Assembly: GCA_028867785.1 (NCBI GenBank)
Contig: JAGWFS010000001.1
Location: forward strand, 186,001 to 250,000
Direction: 5' to 3'
Length of the DNA stretch: 64,000 nt
DNA from: Nitrososphaerota archaeon
GTDB lineage: Archaea; Thermoproteota; Nitrososphaeria; Nitrososphaerales; Nitrosopumilaceae
Shown here: positions 50,676-59,620 of the stretch, in pieces
How the letters are laid out: every line of letters begins with the position of its first letter
How positions within the stretch are numbered: the first letter of the stretch is position 1
Notes under the pieces: generated by a model
The model's input: only the letters and a program-made list of their open reading frames with translations
Database searches by the model: none
Told to the model about the DNA's origin: nothing
Program-made: the position numbers and the translations under genes

Positions 50676-51085
50676 TCTTTGTCCAGACCATAATCAGACG
50701 TATCCAAGCCATAACCAGATGCAATCCTCTTGTCAACCTCGTCTTTTTGTTTGAGATATTCTTTGTATCTTTGATTCCAGGACTTTAGCGTCATGTATTG
50801 CCTGACTCCTGTCGCTATCCATACAACTGATACTGATATGATCACTCCCAGAAGAATGCCAAGTACCGTGCCAAAGTCATGCTCGCCTTGAAGCACGTCG
50901 TAGAAACGAGGATGTGTTAGGAGAAATATCGAGAGTCCGGTGGCCAGAGGTGCAAGTATCAGCGCAGAGACTGAAACGCTGAGGAGCATTCTTCGAATCT
51001 CAAGTATTCTTTCGATAAAGTTATCCATCAAGTCAAGAACGTCGGTTCTTGAAAAATTCGGCTCTTTGTCATCCATCAATGTCAT
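50672..51085 (-). CDS. Two-helix membrane protein
   Basis: A 137-residue protein with two membrane helices: ILAPLATGLSIFLL near residue 45 and VLGILLGVIISVSVVWIATGV near residue 80. The N-terminal 35 residues are polar and acidic, the C-terminal part is a charged coiled coil (KSWNQRYKEYLKQKDEVDKR) ending in the repeated GYGLDTSDYGLD. Family unknown. ATG 51085 or 51076 may be the start. 42 bp downstream of the cupredoxin gene, same strand. Confidence 0.65.
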   Translation of the reverse strand: MTLMDDKEPNFSRTDVLDLMDNFIERILEIRRMLLSVSVSALILAPLATGLSIFLLTHPRFYDVLQGEHDFGTVLGILLGVIISVSVVWIATGVRQYMTLKSWNQRYKEYLKQKDEVDKRIASGYGLDTSDYGLDKD

Positions 51086-51127
51086 GGAACTCCGTTTTAC
51101 ATGAGAATTGCCCTCTGGACATGATCA

Positions 51128-51622
51128 TTACGGGTCTACCGTTATGGAGCCTTTCATTTCAGGATGCAAGTTAGAATAGTAAGAATAGGTTCCTTCTTTG
51201 TTGGCCAAAAAGTTTATCGTTTGAGCCTGGAAGTAATTCAGTTTGTTAGAATGCACGTTAAACTGGTCTATGTTGATATCCATTGCGGCACCTGTGTCCT
51301 TGTCTTCGTTAATGAAGTGAAGTGATACAAGTGCGCCCTCTGGTACATGAATAGCGACATCATCTGCCCCTCTAGTTAAGGACTTTTTAGATTGGCGCGT
51401 GGATTCTTGTTCATATACATAGCCCGCAGTAGGATCGTGAACTCCCACGATGTAGATGTTAGTTGGGGTAGCAAACACCGGAACTGAGCTGTTTACCGGT
51501 GTGGAGGTACTGACAAAATAATAGATTCCTGCGCCAGCAGCCGCTACGATACCAGCTATAAAGATTACAGTCCCAAGTGAAACAGGTGCCGTTTTTGCCT
51601 TGTTTTTTTGCTTCTTTGCCAC
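51128..51622 (-). CDS. Membrane-anchored cupredoxin-like protein with missing Cys ligand
   Basis: A 164-residue protein: basic N terminus, one membrane helix (VIFIAGIVAAAGAGIYYFVS), then an external cupredoxin fold (VAIHVPEGALVSLHFINED). The copper site shows FNVH and SNLHPEM, i.e. His, His and Met are in place, but the Cys expected three residues before the second His is Ser. A blue copper centre is therefore unlikely; a type-2 site or loss of copper is possible. GTG 51622 lies at the TSS predicted by TATA-like ataaatata (51645-51654). Confidence 0.82.
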   Translation of the reverse strand: MAKKQKNKAKTAPVSLGTVIFIAGIVAAAGAGIYYFVSTSTPVNSSVPVFATPTNIYIVGVHDPTAGYVYEQESTRQSKKSLTRGADDVAIHVPEGALVSLHFINEDKDTGAAMDINIDQFNVHSNKLNYFQAQTINFLANKEGTYSYYSNLHPEMKGSITVDP

Positions 51623-51641
51623 TAGGTGTTAACTGCCTAGT
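51621..51641. promoter_or_regulatory. Candidate operator at the cupredoxin start
   Basis: Perfect 6-base arms actagg (51621-51626) and cctagt (51636-51641) around tgttaactg. The repeat sits between the TATA box and the start codon of the cupredoxin gene, where a bound repressor would block transcription. Confidence 0.45.
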
Positions 51642-51721
51642 ACGTATATTTATGTTGAGATTAACAAAGCTTCGTAAAGAATATTATTCTCATATGCACT
51701 ATTTTTCAAACAAATACTATC

Positions 51722-52921
51722 ATGAAAAAAGTTGAGATCATGTTGATTGGAATAATTATCGCGCTTTCTGCTACTGTCATTGTACAGTATACAAATGACC
51801 GAACTTTTGGATATGCATCCCAGGCGGCAGAACAAGGACCTCAAGGTCAGCCAGGATCTCCCGGTCCCCCAGGACCTGCAGGAGGCGCAGAACCTACAGG
51901 ACAGGATTCAACACTGACAAACCTCTTCAAGAACACCCAAAACTCCATAGTACAGATAACAAGCAAGGTTTCTACTGCCGATAACAGCATAATCATAAAC
52001 GGACAGCCGCTTTCAGGCCAGTCAACAAGACTCGGGTCAGGATTTGTCTATGACAAGGAAGGACACATAATAACAAACAACCATGTTGTAGAGGGTTCAA
52101 CCACGGTCAATGTTACGTTCATGGATGGAAACACATACACTGCCAAGGTTGTGGGGACTGATCCTGACAATGACATTGCAGTCATACAGATAATAGACAA
52201 TTTTTCAGATGAAAGCCTGACCCCGCTAATACTAGGAAACTCGTCAGAGCTTCAAGCCGGCCAACAGGTAGTAGCCATAGGAAATCCCTTTGGGCTCAGC
52301 AATACAATGACTACAGGCATAGTCAGTGCAGTGGGTCGTTTGCTTCCAAATGACAATAATGCAGGATACTCGATGCCTGACATAATACAAGTGGATGCCG
52401 CAATAAATCCAGGAAACTCTGGAGGCCCATTACTGGATTTGGAGGGACAGGTTGTTGGGATGAACACTGCAATCAAGACAGACACTGGAGACTTTTCAGG
52501 AATTGGCTTTGCAATTCCGTCAGATACCATAAAGAGAATAGTTCCGGTTTTGATCAAGAACGGAACTTATCAGCATCCCTATCTTGGCATAGCCGGTAGG
52601 ACTATGGATCCCGACATCGCATTGGCCAACGGCTTGCCGCGAAACTTCAAGGGAGTAGTGGTTGAAAAAGTTGTCAAGGGCGGCCCTGCAGACAAGGCTG
52701 GAATGATAGCAGCAACTCTGGATGACAACAACATACCACATGGCGGAGACATCATAACTGCAATAGATGGGCACCAGATAAAGACAATCGATGATGTCAT
52801 AGCATACCTAGACGACTCCAAGGCAGTAGGAGACAAGACAACGCTGACTGTGAGTAGAGAGGGCAAGTCCATGGATCTCACTGCCACGCTTGGAGTCAGG
52901 CCTGCACAGCCGCCTCAGTGA
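51722..52921 (+). CDS. HtrA-type serine protease with PDZ domain and collagen-like linker
   Basis: An exported or membrane-anchored protease, 399 residues. A signal/anchor helix (EIMLIGIIIALSATVIVQY) is followed by a short collagen-like stretch GPQGQPGSPGPPGPAGG (about residues 38-54). The trypsin-fold domain holds the triad His121 (TNNHVVEG), Asp151 (DPDNDIAVI) and Ser233 (NPGNSGGPLLD). A PDZ domain follows (GVVVEKVVKGGPADKAGM). It would degrade misfolded exported proteins. The collagen-like linker is unusual. Overlaps the convergent aag gene by 7 bp. Confidence 0.93.
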   Translation: MKKVEIMLIGIIIALSATVIVQYTNDRTFGYASQAAEQGPQGQPGSPGPPGPAGGAEPTGQDSTLTNLFKNTQNSIVQITSKVSTADNSIIINGQPLSGQSTRLGSGFVYDKEGHIITNNHVVEGSTTVNVTFMDGNTYTAKVVGTDPDNDIAVIQIIDNFSDESLTPLILGNSSELQAGQQVVAIGNPFGLSNTMTTGIVSAVGRLLPNDNNAGYSMPDIIQVDAAINPGNSGGPLLDLEGQVVGMNTAIKTDTGDFSGIGFAIPSDTIKRIVPVLIKNGTYQHPYLGIAGRTMDPDIALANGLPRNFKGVVVEKVVKGGPADKAGMIAATLDDNNIPHGGDIITAIDGHQIKTIDDVIAYLDDSKAVGDKTTLTVSREGKSMDLTATLGVRPAQPPQ

Positions 52922-53496
52922 CTTGCAAGATAACTTGGCATTATCCTAAAATTCCACAGGTTATCAGTAGCCCTTTTGATTCCAATTCTAGGCCTTGGTT
53001 CTATCATTGATTTTCTCACTTTCATCCCATCAGTAATGTATAGTTGCGAGATCTTTGTCAGGTCCTCGCCATACTGAGCTTTTGTTATTTTGAGTGCCTG
53101 CGTGAGCTTTGCAGGTCCGCTTGTAAGATTTGAGATACTGTCTGTTTTGCGCTGCCTCATCATAAAATCAATCCCTGTCGTTGGAACAAGGGCTCGCATC
53201 AGTACAGCACCTGCCTCAGATTCAGCATCTTTTGCCACTGCATTTACACAGTAGTGCATGCCGTACGTGAAATATACATAGGCCTTGCCCACATCCCCGA
53301 ACATTGCTTTGTTCCTTTCAGTTCTGCCTGGAAACGAGTGGGATGCTGGATCGTCCTTGTATCCATACGCCTCTGTTTCAGAAATGATTCCCGAAATAGG
53401 GATTCCGTTTACTTTACGAACAAGCGTTTTCCCTAAAAGATCTTGCGCTACAGATATCGTGTCCCTGCAGTAAAATGAGCGAGGCAAGATTTTCAT
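52915..53496 (-). CDS. 3-methyladenine DNA glycosylase (AAG/MPG family)
   Basis: Removes alkylated purines from DNA. The 193-residue protein has the AAG pattern: LARGSFYCRDTISVAQDLLGK-like start (SFYCRDTISVAQDLLGKTL), ETEAYGYKDDPASHSFPGRT with the catalytic Glu, VYFTYGMHYCVNAVAKD and LTSGPAKLTQALKIT, RPRIGIKRATDNLWNF. The ATG overlaps the upstream udg stop (ATGA), so the two repair glycosylases form an operon. Confidence 0.93.
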   Translation of the reverse strand: MKILPRSFYCRDTISVAQDLLGKTLVRKVNGIPISGIISETEAYGYKDDPASHSFPGRTERNKAMFGDVGKAYVYFTYGMHYCVNAVAKDAESEAGAVLMRALVPTTGIDFMMRQRKTDSISNLTSGPAKLTQALKITKAQYGEDLTKISQLYITDGMKVRKSMIEPRPRIGIKRATDNLWNFRIMPSYLASH

Positions 53497-54074
53497 TCGT
53501 TAATTTCTATTTTGATTCCCTTTTTTATCTTGTCAAGAATATCGTGCAGAGCCTTTAGGTCGTCTTTTATCACTTGTCTCAGTTCCTGATTGTATATTAT
53601 GGCAGCAGGATGCACCGTGACAAAATATAGCTGACCGTCTCTCTTTATCACCTTGCCCCTGTTCTTTGTTATCTCGCCGCCTCCAAGCAGCGAGCCGAAG
53701 GCAGTATTGCCAAGGATGCAGATCATCTTTGGTTTTATGATCTCAAGTTCTTTTTTCAGGTAAATCCCGCAAGAGTCTATTTCTTGCTTATTTGGCCTAC
53801 GGTTGTCTGGAGGTCGGCATTTTACAACGTTCGTAATGTAGACGTCCTCCCTTGAAAATCCCGCATATGCCAGCGCTTCTGAGAGTATTTTTCCTGCAGC
53901 GCCCACAAATGGTTCTCCCTGTAGATCTTCGTTGCGCCCAGGTGCCTCTCCAATGAAAACTATTCCTGTTTCAATTTGTCCCGTGCCGGGCACCGCATTT
54001 GTTCTTGATTTTGACAGCTCGCATCTGGTACATGAGATTACATCTTTTCGAACATCATCGAGATTGGATTCCAT
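53493..54074 (-). CDS. Uracil-DNA glycosylase, family 4
   Basis: Removes uracil from DNA. The [4Fe-4S] ligands (CTRCELSKSR, and CRPPDNRRPNKQEIDSC) and the active-site block VFIGEAPGRNEDLQGEPFVG identify the thermostable UDGa/family-4 type; VTVHPAAIIYNQ is the leucine-loop region. 193 residues, normal. It is one base after tldD and coupled to aag. Confidence 0.93.
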   Translation of the reverse strand: MESNLDDVRKDVISCTRCELSKSRTNAVPGTGQIETGIVFIGEAPGRNEDLQGEPFVGAAGKILSEALAYAGFSREDVYITNVVKCRPPDNRRPNKQEIDSCGIYLKKELEIIKPKMICILGNTAFGSLLGGGEITKNRGKVIKRDGQLYFVTVHPAAIIYNQELRQVIKDDLKALHDILDKIKKGIKIEINE

Positions 54075-54075
54075 T

Positions 54076-55491
54076 TTAGATGCCTACACTTTTTACTGTG
54101 GCAGTGCCGCGAATGTGAGGCCCCCCGTTTCCCATCCGCATTATCTGCATCGGATCTCCCTTTCCGCAGTTTGTTATTGGACGTACTGTGAAATCTTTCC
54201 CTCTTGCGTCAATTGAGTTGAAAAACTCTGGTGCGTTACCCATGACAATTACATCTCGCAGCAACTCTGTGCGCTCTCCATTCTCAATTTTTTGCGCATA
54301 CTGGCACGAGATGCTCCAATTGTACCGCATCATGTCTATCGATGGAACTTTCATGTCACAAACCAGGTAGCCTGACTTGACATCTTTTATCATCTCTTCT
54401 GGATCCCAGTTTCCCGGACCAATGCATGTGCACGCCATCCTTATCAACGGCATAAACGAATGTCCCGTAGCTCGCATTGCAGAGTTTGGCTCCGTATCAA
54501 AAAGTGATGCGGTCTCCCTGCTCTGCATGTGGCCAACAAGCACGCCTTCTTCTATGAGAGATTTTTTGGATGCAAGCGTTCCTTCGTCGTCATATTTGTA
54601 CCATCCCAAGCTGGAACATATCGTAGGATCATCCAGTACGTCAAGCTCAGATGAGCCAATCTTTGTCCCAAGTTTTCCTGCCCACCATGCGCCTCCTGCC
54701 CACGCCATCTCTCTTCCAAGCACCCTGTCAGCTTCTGAGGGATGTCCCAGAATTTCATGCGACAGCAAAGCGACAAAATCAGGATTCATGACAACAGTGG
54801 CCTTGTCTTCTTTTGCAGGCCTTGCATCCACCAGCTTGTCGGCCTTTTCAGATATGGCTGTCGCTCTTTCAAACACACTGTTTTCCCCTTCAATAGTTTC
54901 CAACCCCCCTCTCCCTCCTTCAGTAGTGTTTACGGTTTCTGAGAGCCCTGATTCGTTTGCAGTGGCAGACATGTTGATGATAGTGTCTTCATAGATCTGC
55001 GTTATTTTTGAACCGTCACTGTTTACAAAATATTTGTCAAATGCATCATGATGCATAAGGATCGAAGATTTGTGAATTCGTTTTCTTGTTCGCATTATTT
55101 TATCACAATCAAGTGCCATATTGATCATTCCATCGATAGTCGGAGTTTTGATTGCCTTTCGGTGTACCGTGTCCACGTGGGCCTTGACATCTACAAGTCT
55201 TACTTTGTGTTTCTTTGATTGCGTGTAATATAGTGCACTTTTTACCGCGTCAAGCACCCTTTCTTTTAGTTCATCAATAGATTCGGGATCCGATACTGAA
55301 CAAAATCCCCAAGCACCGTCAGCAAGCACTCTCACTCCAAGCCCGTTTTCTGCCTTGAATGTAAGATGCTCAACCTGCCCATTTTCAAGCAAGAACCCAT
55401 TGCTTGTGGTTTTCTCTGCTCGCACGTCGCAATATTGTGCTCCATTTTCGAGTGCAAACTGCATTATTTTATCTGCAAAATCTTGCAACAC
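54076..55491 (-). CDS. tldD: TldD-family metalloprotease
   Basis: A 471-residue TldD/PmbA homolog, peptide-processing zinc protease. The HExxxH motif occurs as LLSHEILGHPSEADRV near residue 240; GVRVLADGAWGFCSVSDPES, ATGHSFMPLIRMACTCIGPG and GYLVCDMKVPSIDMM are family blocks. The partner TldE/PmbA is not in the window. GTG 55491 lies about 25 bp after the TATA-like gataaaata. The 209-bp gap to the beta-helix gene holds no recognisable feature. Confidence 0.92.
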   Translation of the reverse strand: MLQDFADKIMQFALENGAQYCDVRAEKTTSNGFLLENGQVEHLTFKAENGLGVRVLADGAWGFCSVSDPESIDELKERVLDAVKSALYYTQSKKHKVRLVDVKAHVDTVHRKAIKTPTIDGMINMALDCDKIMRTRKRIHKSSILMHHDAFDKYFVNSDGSKITQIYEDTIINMSATANESGLSETVNTTEGGRGGLETIEGENSVFERATAISEKADKLVDARPAKEDKATVVMNPDFVALLSHEILGHPSEADRVLGREMAWAGGAWWAGKLGTKIGSSELDVLDDPTICSSLGWYKYDDEGTLASKKSLIEEGVLVGHMQSRETASLFDTEPNSAMRATGHSFMPLIRMACTCIGPGNWDPEEMIKDVKSGYLVCDMKVPSIDMMRYNWSISCQYAQKIENGERTELLRDVIVMGNAPEFFNSIDARGKDFTVRPITNCGKGDPMQIMRMGNGGPHIRGTATVKSVGI

Positions 55492-55700
55492 ATCTAAAAT
55501 CGGGCCTACAACTATTTTATCTTATACTGGACCTTTTGCGCAACTAACGAAAATTGATCAAATCCTCTAGACTTGCACACGGCAAGATCTAAAGCTTGGA
55601 ACATTCTCACCCAAGCATCTACATGCCAACAAAGTCCAAGGTAGGATCCAGAATTTGCAGCCATGTTTGACGGCATTCCGGTCCTTTGGAATTGCAAGCC

Positions 55701-58700
55701 TCATTTGATAACATGATTATCTACAAGATACTTTATGACATCTGCAAAGTCATCCGGGGTTATGGTGCCGTCCACAAGGTACCTGGCCACCTTCTTCATC
55801 ACCCACGATGGGATGTGACTGCCTTGGTATCCCATTGACTGTAGCATTTGAGAATCCGATATGGAAGTAGGATTGTAGCCTGCCCACTCTTTTACTGTGG
55901 TTACCAGATCGCTTGTATTTGTGTTTGCGATTGTGTTTTGGTTGGTGGCAGATGGACTTGGTACTGGGTTTATGCTCTGTGAAGATTGAGTGGTACCATG
56001 TGTTGATTCCGCGGTCTCTGCATTTTCGGTTGACTGGATTGCGTTGATAAGATATACATCCTGTGAAAAAGTGTCATAACCCCATGTCCTGATTCCAATA
56101 TCGGATAGTGGCATTGCTTTTACAAAGGTACCATGAAACGTCACATCAAGCTTGTTGCCTACAACTGTTGTGTTTGCAGTAACAGGCCCAAAGAAATGAT
56201 TTGGATCGGATATCTGCAGCGGCTGGGCCGCATCCCAAGCTAATATGGCATCAGCACCTATAATTGAAGCAAAGTTGCCACGTATGTTTAGTGCAAGTGA
56301 GACATGTTTTACAGATTGCGGTCCGTTGTCACCGTATAACATTACTGACATGGTAAATGGGCTTCCCACAGGAATCATACTGAATGGCCCTGTGTTGGTA
56401 TAGTTTGGAAGCTTGTATGCATTGTTGTTTATGGTAAGTGGATATTCATTTTGTGCAAAGCCTGTCGTAAACGACGGCGCAAACCCCGGAGTGCTACCGC
56501 CATGACCGGTACTTGCAGATGTAAGTGAACCAAACGTTGTAAAATGATATGTGACTATTTTTGTGTCAACACCGTTTGAGATAAAACACTCTCCCGGAAA
56601 TGCAGGGTTGGATGGCGACGTATATGTTCCCACACATGCATGTGTGATCTGCGTCCAGGCATCTGAGCCAGCTGGCTTGTATCCTACATTTCCTGTCACT
56701 CCAGAGAGAAGCAAAGTAGTTGGCTTGTCAAATAAAAGAACAACATTTGGAGATCCTACTTCAATTACAGTATTACCCACTGAAAAGCCTGATGGTGCAG
56801 TACCAGAAGAAGAACCTGTCTTCGGCGGGTTTATTTTTCCATCCCAGCCACTTGGTGCAAGAACTACAGCACCATCTGGAATGGAGACGCTTATGTCAGG
56901 CAGGACAGTGTTCGTAATCGTTATGGGGGTTCCCACTTGACCAGAAGACATCTTGACGGCCTTTTCAACTGAGATGTGTTGGTCTCCAATATTTTGTGGT
57001 ACGGCTAAATTAATATCTGACAGTGCACCGCTTGTGTAACTGTTCAATCCAATTGTAGAACCAGCAACAACTATGTTTCCTCCAGATGCAGTGCTGACAG
57101 AACTAGCAAGGTTGAGAGCAGTGTTATTGCCAAGAGTGATAACAGTGGTACCGCTTGGCATATCTGCTTGGCCTGCATTTGTAGAGGACAGACCGATGTC
57201 TTCTGCTGTGGCATTTATTGTGGTTCCACTGACTTGGGAAGACAGAATGGTCTTTCCAGAATTCATGTACCACGGATCAAAAGCAACAGGGCCAGAAATT
57301 TTGCTTGCAATTGTAGACGAGTCCGTAGATCCCCACCAGTTTTTGGTGGCATCAAGCGTACCGGTCGAGGTGTTGTTTACACCATAACGTCTGCTATCGA
57401 CGATGTTATTGGAGTTTATATGAATGTCATTTCCAGTGAGATCCCATAGTGTTCCACCGGTTCTTTTTCCAATCGTGCTTATGCCATCATATGCGTCAGA
57501 AATTGTATTACCAGTGACTATTATATGATCTATGTCAGGGCTCAGTCGGATCGCATAGGTCAATGATCCTGCCAAACCGCAATCATCGAAGGTGTTTCCT
57601 GAGACGGTTACTGTGTTTGAGGGAATGATTCCATACTGGCTTCCCCACAGTTCGAGGCATGCCACAGATGATCTCCCTTGAAAGACATTATTGGACAGGG
57701 TCGAGTGGTGCAGAGCGATCTGCATATCCAGACCGCTGGATGACGGAGCATCAAACGTATTCCCATTCACAACCCCGTTGGTTATGTTGAAACCTATGTT
57801 GACTATATCATGAATAGTGTTGTTACTAAGCTCAAAACCGTTGATAGTGCCTCCCACGTTCATGAAGATAGCAAATTGGCCATCTGTCTCGCTAACTGCA
57901 TTGACCGTGTTGTTGTCTATCTTCACATTAGTGTATGTGGCTGTGTCTCCAAAAACGATGTCATATGCATCGCCACCCAGTCTGTTGTGCATGATGTTAA
58001 TGCCGTTGCCACCATTCTCTATCGTAACGGCTCTGACTCCACCGCTTATGATATCATACGAGATGGTCAAACCTGAGATATCCACGCCGGTAGTAAGGGT
58101 ACTGTAGATTGCTTCGCCATCATTATCCGCATAAATAGTGAAACCTTTGATTACGATATTGCCTGCGAGCGGTGTTATCGTAAATCCATGGCCACCATTA
58201 ATGATTGCCTCGTTAACACGAGTACCGGTGTTTGGATCCACATCAGCATTTGGGCCCGACAGAGTCACAGATTTTGTAATGGACAAATTCTCAGCATACG
58301 TGCCAGCACTAACCCAGATGAAATCATCAGAGTGGGCAAGGTCTATACACGATTGGATGCGTGATTGAATAGCATAAATTGGAAAACTTCGACTACCAAC
58401 CATTCCTGTATCTGCACGGACAGACGTGCGGTCTACATCGGTCGTAACCAAGACGGCATTGTCAAAGACGTTGTTGGTGAATGCCGTTGCAAGGTTGATG
58501 ACTGGTATTAGCGGATTGGCTGCATTCTGACCGCCCTGAACCAAAATTGGGTTGTCAAGCCCCGAGTGAAACACATTGCTTGTAACGTTGTCAGGTCCTG
58601 TCGGTATAGTATAAGCAGTAGAATCCCACCAAGCAGGCATATAGCCCACCAAGTCAAGACCGTTGGACTGTGTCTGGCCAGACCCGGGTTGAACTTCATT

Positions 58701-59513
58701 ACCTGATATTGTACGAACTGCACCTGGCACAAGAGCAGAATTTGGATCCCAAGTCAGTGTATAGGTCGCAAAGCCGCCACTGGTTCCAGAGACAGTATAT
58801 GTATGCCGTATTCCAACGCCACCTGCAACAGTCACCTCGCCTCCGGTGAAATGATTGTTTGTCAGTACAAAGTTGTCTACCTTGCCAGCGGCACCCTGCG
58901 CATTTATGCGTGGATCAAGAACATTTGTATTGACATCAAAATACATGGTCGAGGTACCAGTAGAACCCGAATTGTCTATTACGTTATTGGTAAAGGTCAG
59001 GTTATCACCCATCACTTCAATTGTCTTGTAGTATCCAGTATTTGAGCCGGGCACGAACTTGAGTCCTGAAATCTTGACATTGTCTGCCACTACAGTATTG
59101 AGAAAGCCAAAGTCGGCCTTTCCTGCAGCAGCAATGGTGGCCCGTGCATTACTTGCATCCACTATTGGGTTGCCATTTACGTCCACACCTTCAAGTATGA
59201 TGTTGTTCTTGTTGATAAAAAGGCCCACAGTGGGTGCGCCTCCGCACATTGGATAAGGGCAGACTGACGATTCAGTATAGCTTCCAGGATAGACAGAGAT
59301 TGTATCCCCCACACTTGCCGCATTGATTGCAGATTGGATGTGACAGTAGGGATGTCCTGATGCTGGTGTGTCGCTACAAGCGCTATCCCCTATGTTCACG
59401 TCCAGTGTTGCAGCTGCTGCACCACGGATTGAAAAAGACATTACTGTGATCAAAACGACAAAAATTGGAATGATTGTTCGCGTAATAATGCCTATTCTTA
59501 TTCGATCGTGCAA
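55701..59513 (-). CDS. Large exported right-handed beta-helix surface protein
   Basis: About 1270 residues. A signal peptide (IIPIFVVLITVMSFSIRGAA) precedes a NosD-like parallel beta-helix with many PbH1 turns (e.g. CHIQSAINAASVGDTISVYP, SGNTFDDCGLAGSLTYAIRL, NNTSTGTLDATKNWWGSTDS). After about residue 850 come a Ser/Gly-rich stretch, a beta-sandwich region (FTMSVMLYGDNGPQSVKHVS) and the last 65 residues with IPSWVMKKVARYLVDGTITP and IKYLVDN, a tail seen on many thaumarchaeal exported proteins. I start at TTG 59513, 26-30 bp after TATA-like ttcataaat (minus strand); an earlier start at 59645 would overlap the divergent PINA gene. Adhesin or polysaccharide-lyase-like roles are open. Confidence 0.85.
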   Translation of the reverse strand: MHDRIRIGIITRTIIPIFVVLITVMSFSIRGAAAATLDVNIGDSACSDTPASGHPYCHIQSAINAASVGDTISVYPGSYTESSVCPYPMCGGAPTVGLFINKNNIILEGVDVNGNPIVDASNARATIAAAGKADFGFLNTVVADNVKISGLKFVPGSNTGYYKTIEVMGDNLTFTNNVIDNSGSTGTSTMYFDVNTNVLDPRINAQGAAGKVDNFVLTNNHFTGGEVTVAGGVGIRHTYTVSGTSGGFATYTLTWDPNSALVPGAVRTISGNEVQPGSGQTQSNGLDLVGYMPAWWDSTAYTIPTGPDNVTSNVFHSGLDNPILVQGGQNAANPLIPVINLATAFTNNVFDNAVLVTTDVDRTSVRADTGMVGSRSFPIYAIQSRIQSCIDLAHSDDFIWVSAGTYAENLSITKSVTLSGPNADVDPNTGTRVNEAIINGGHGFTITPLAGNIVIKGFTIYADNDGEAIYSTLTTGVDISGLTISYDIISGGVRAVTIENGGNGINIMHNRLGGDAYDIVFGDTATYTNVKIDNNTVNAVSETDGQFAIFMNVGGTINGFELSNNTIHDIVNIGFNITNGVVNGNTFDAPSSSGLDMQIALHHSTLSNNVFQGRSSVACLELWGSQYGIIPSNTVTVSGNTFDDCGLAGSLTYAIRLSPDIDHIIVTGNTISDAYDGISTIGKRTGGTLWDLTGNDIHINSNNIVDSRRYGVNNTSTGTLDATKNWWGSTDSSTIASKISGPVAFDPWYMNSGKTILSSQVSGTTINATAEDIGLSSTNAGQADMPSGTTVITLGNNTALNLASSVSTASGGNIVVAGSTIGLNSYTSGALSDINLAVPQNIGDQHISVEKAVKMSSGQVGTPITITNTVLPDISVSIPDGAVVLAPSGWDGKINPPKTGSSSGTAPSGFSVGNTVIEVGSPNVVLLFDKPTTLLLSGVTGNVGYKPAGSDAWTQITHACVGTYTSPSNPAFPGECFISNGVDTKIVTYHFTTFGSLTSASTGHGGSTPGFAPSFTTGFAQNEYPLTINNNAYKLPNYTNTGPFSMIPVGSPFTMSVMLYGDNGPQSVKHVSLALNIRGNFASIIGADAILAWDAAQPLQISDPNHFFGPVTANTTVVGNKLDVTFHGTFVKAMPLSDIGIRTWGYDTFSQDVYLINAIQSTENAETAESTHGTTQSSQSINPVPSPSATNQNTIANTNTSDLVTTVKEWAGYNPTSISDSQMLQSMGYQGSHIPSWVMKKVARYLVDGTITPDDFADVIKYLVDNHVIK

Positions 59514-59620
59514 GATCGATAAAAAGCTGGTGCTCAATTCATAAATTTGCTTGAGTGTGTTTGAAAAGTGATAGCGCAGTACAGTTATGATTAAAAGGTG
59601 CCAGAGAACCTGACTATACG

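Noticed and set aside
55512-55697. 61-codon minus-strand frame between tldD and the beta-helix gene
   Set aside because: No domain, no promoter-like spacing and irregular composition; probably chance.
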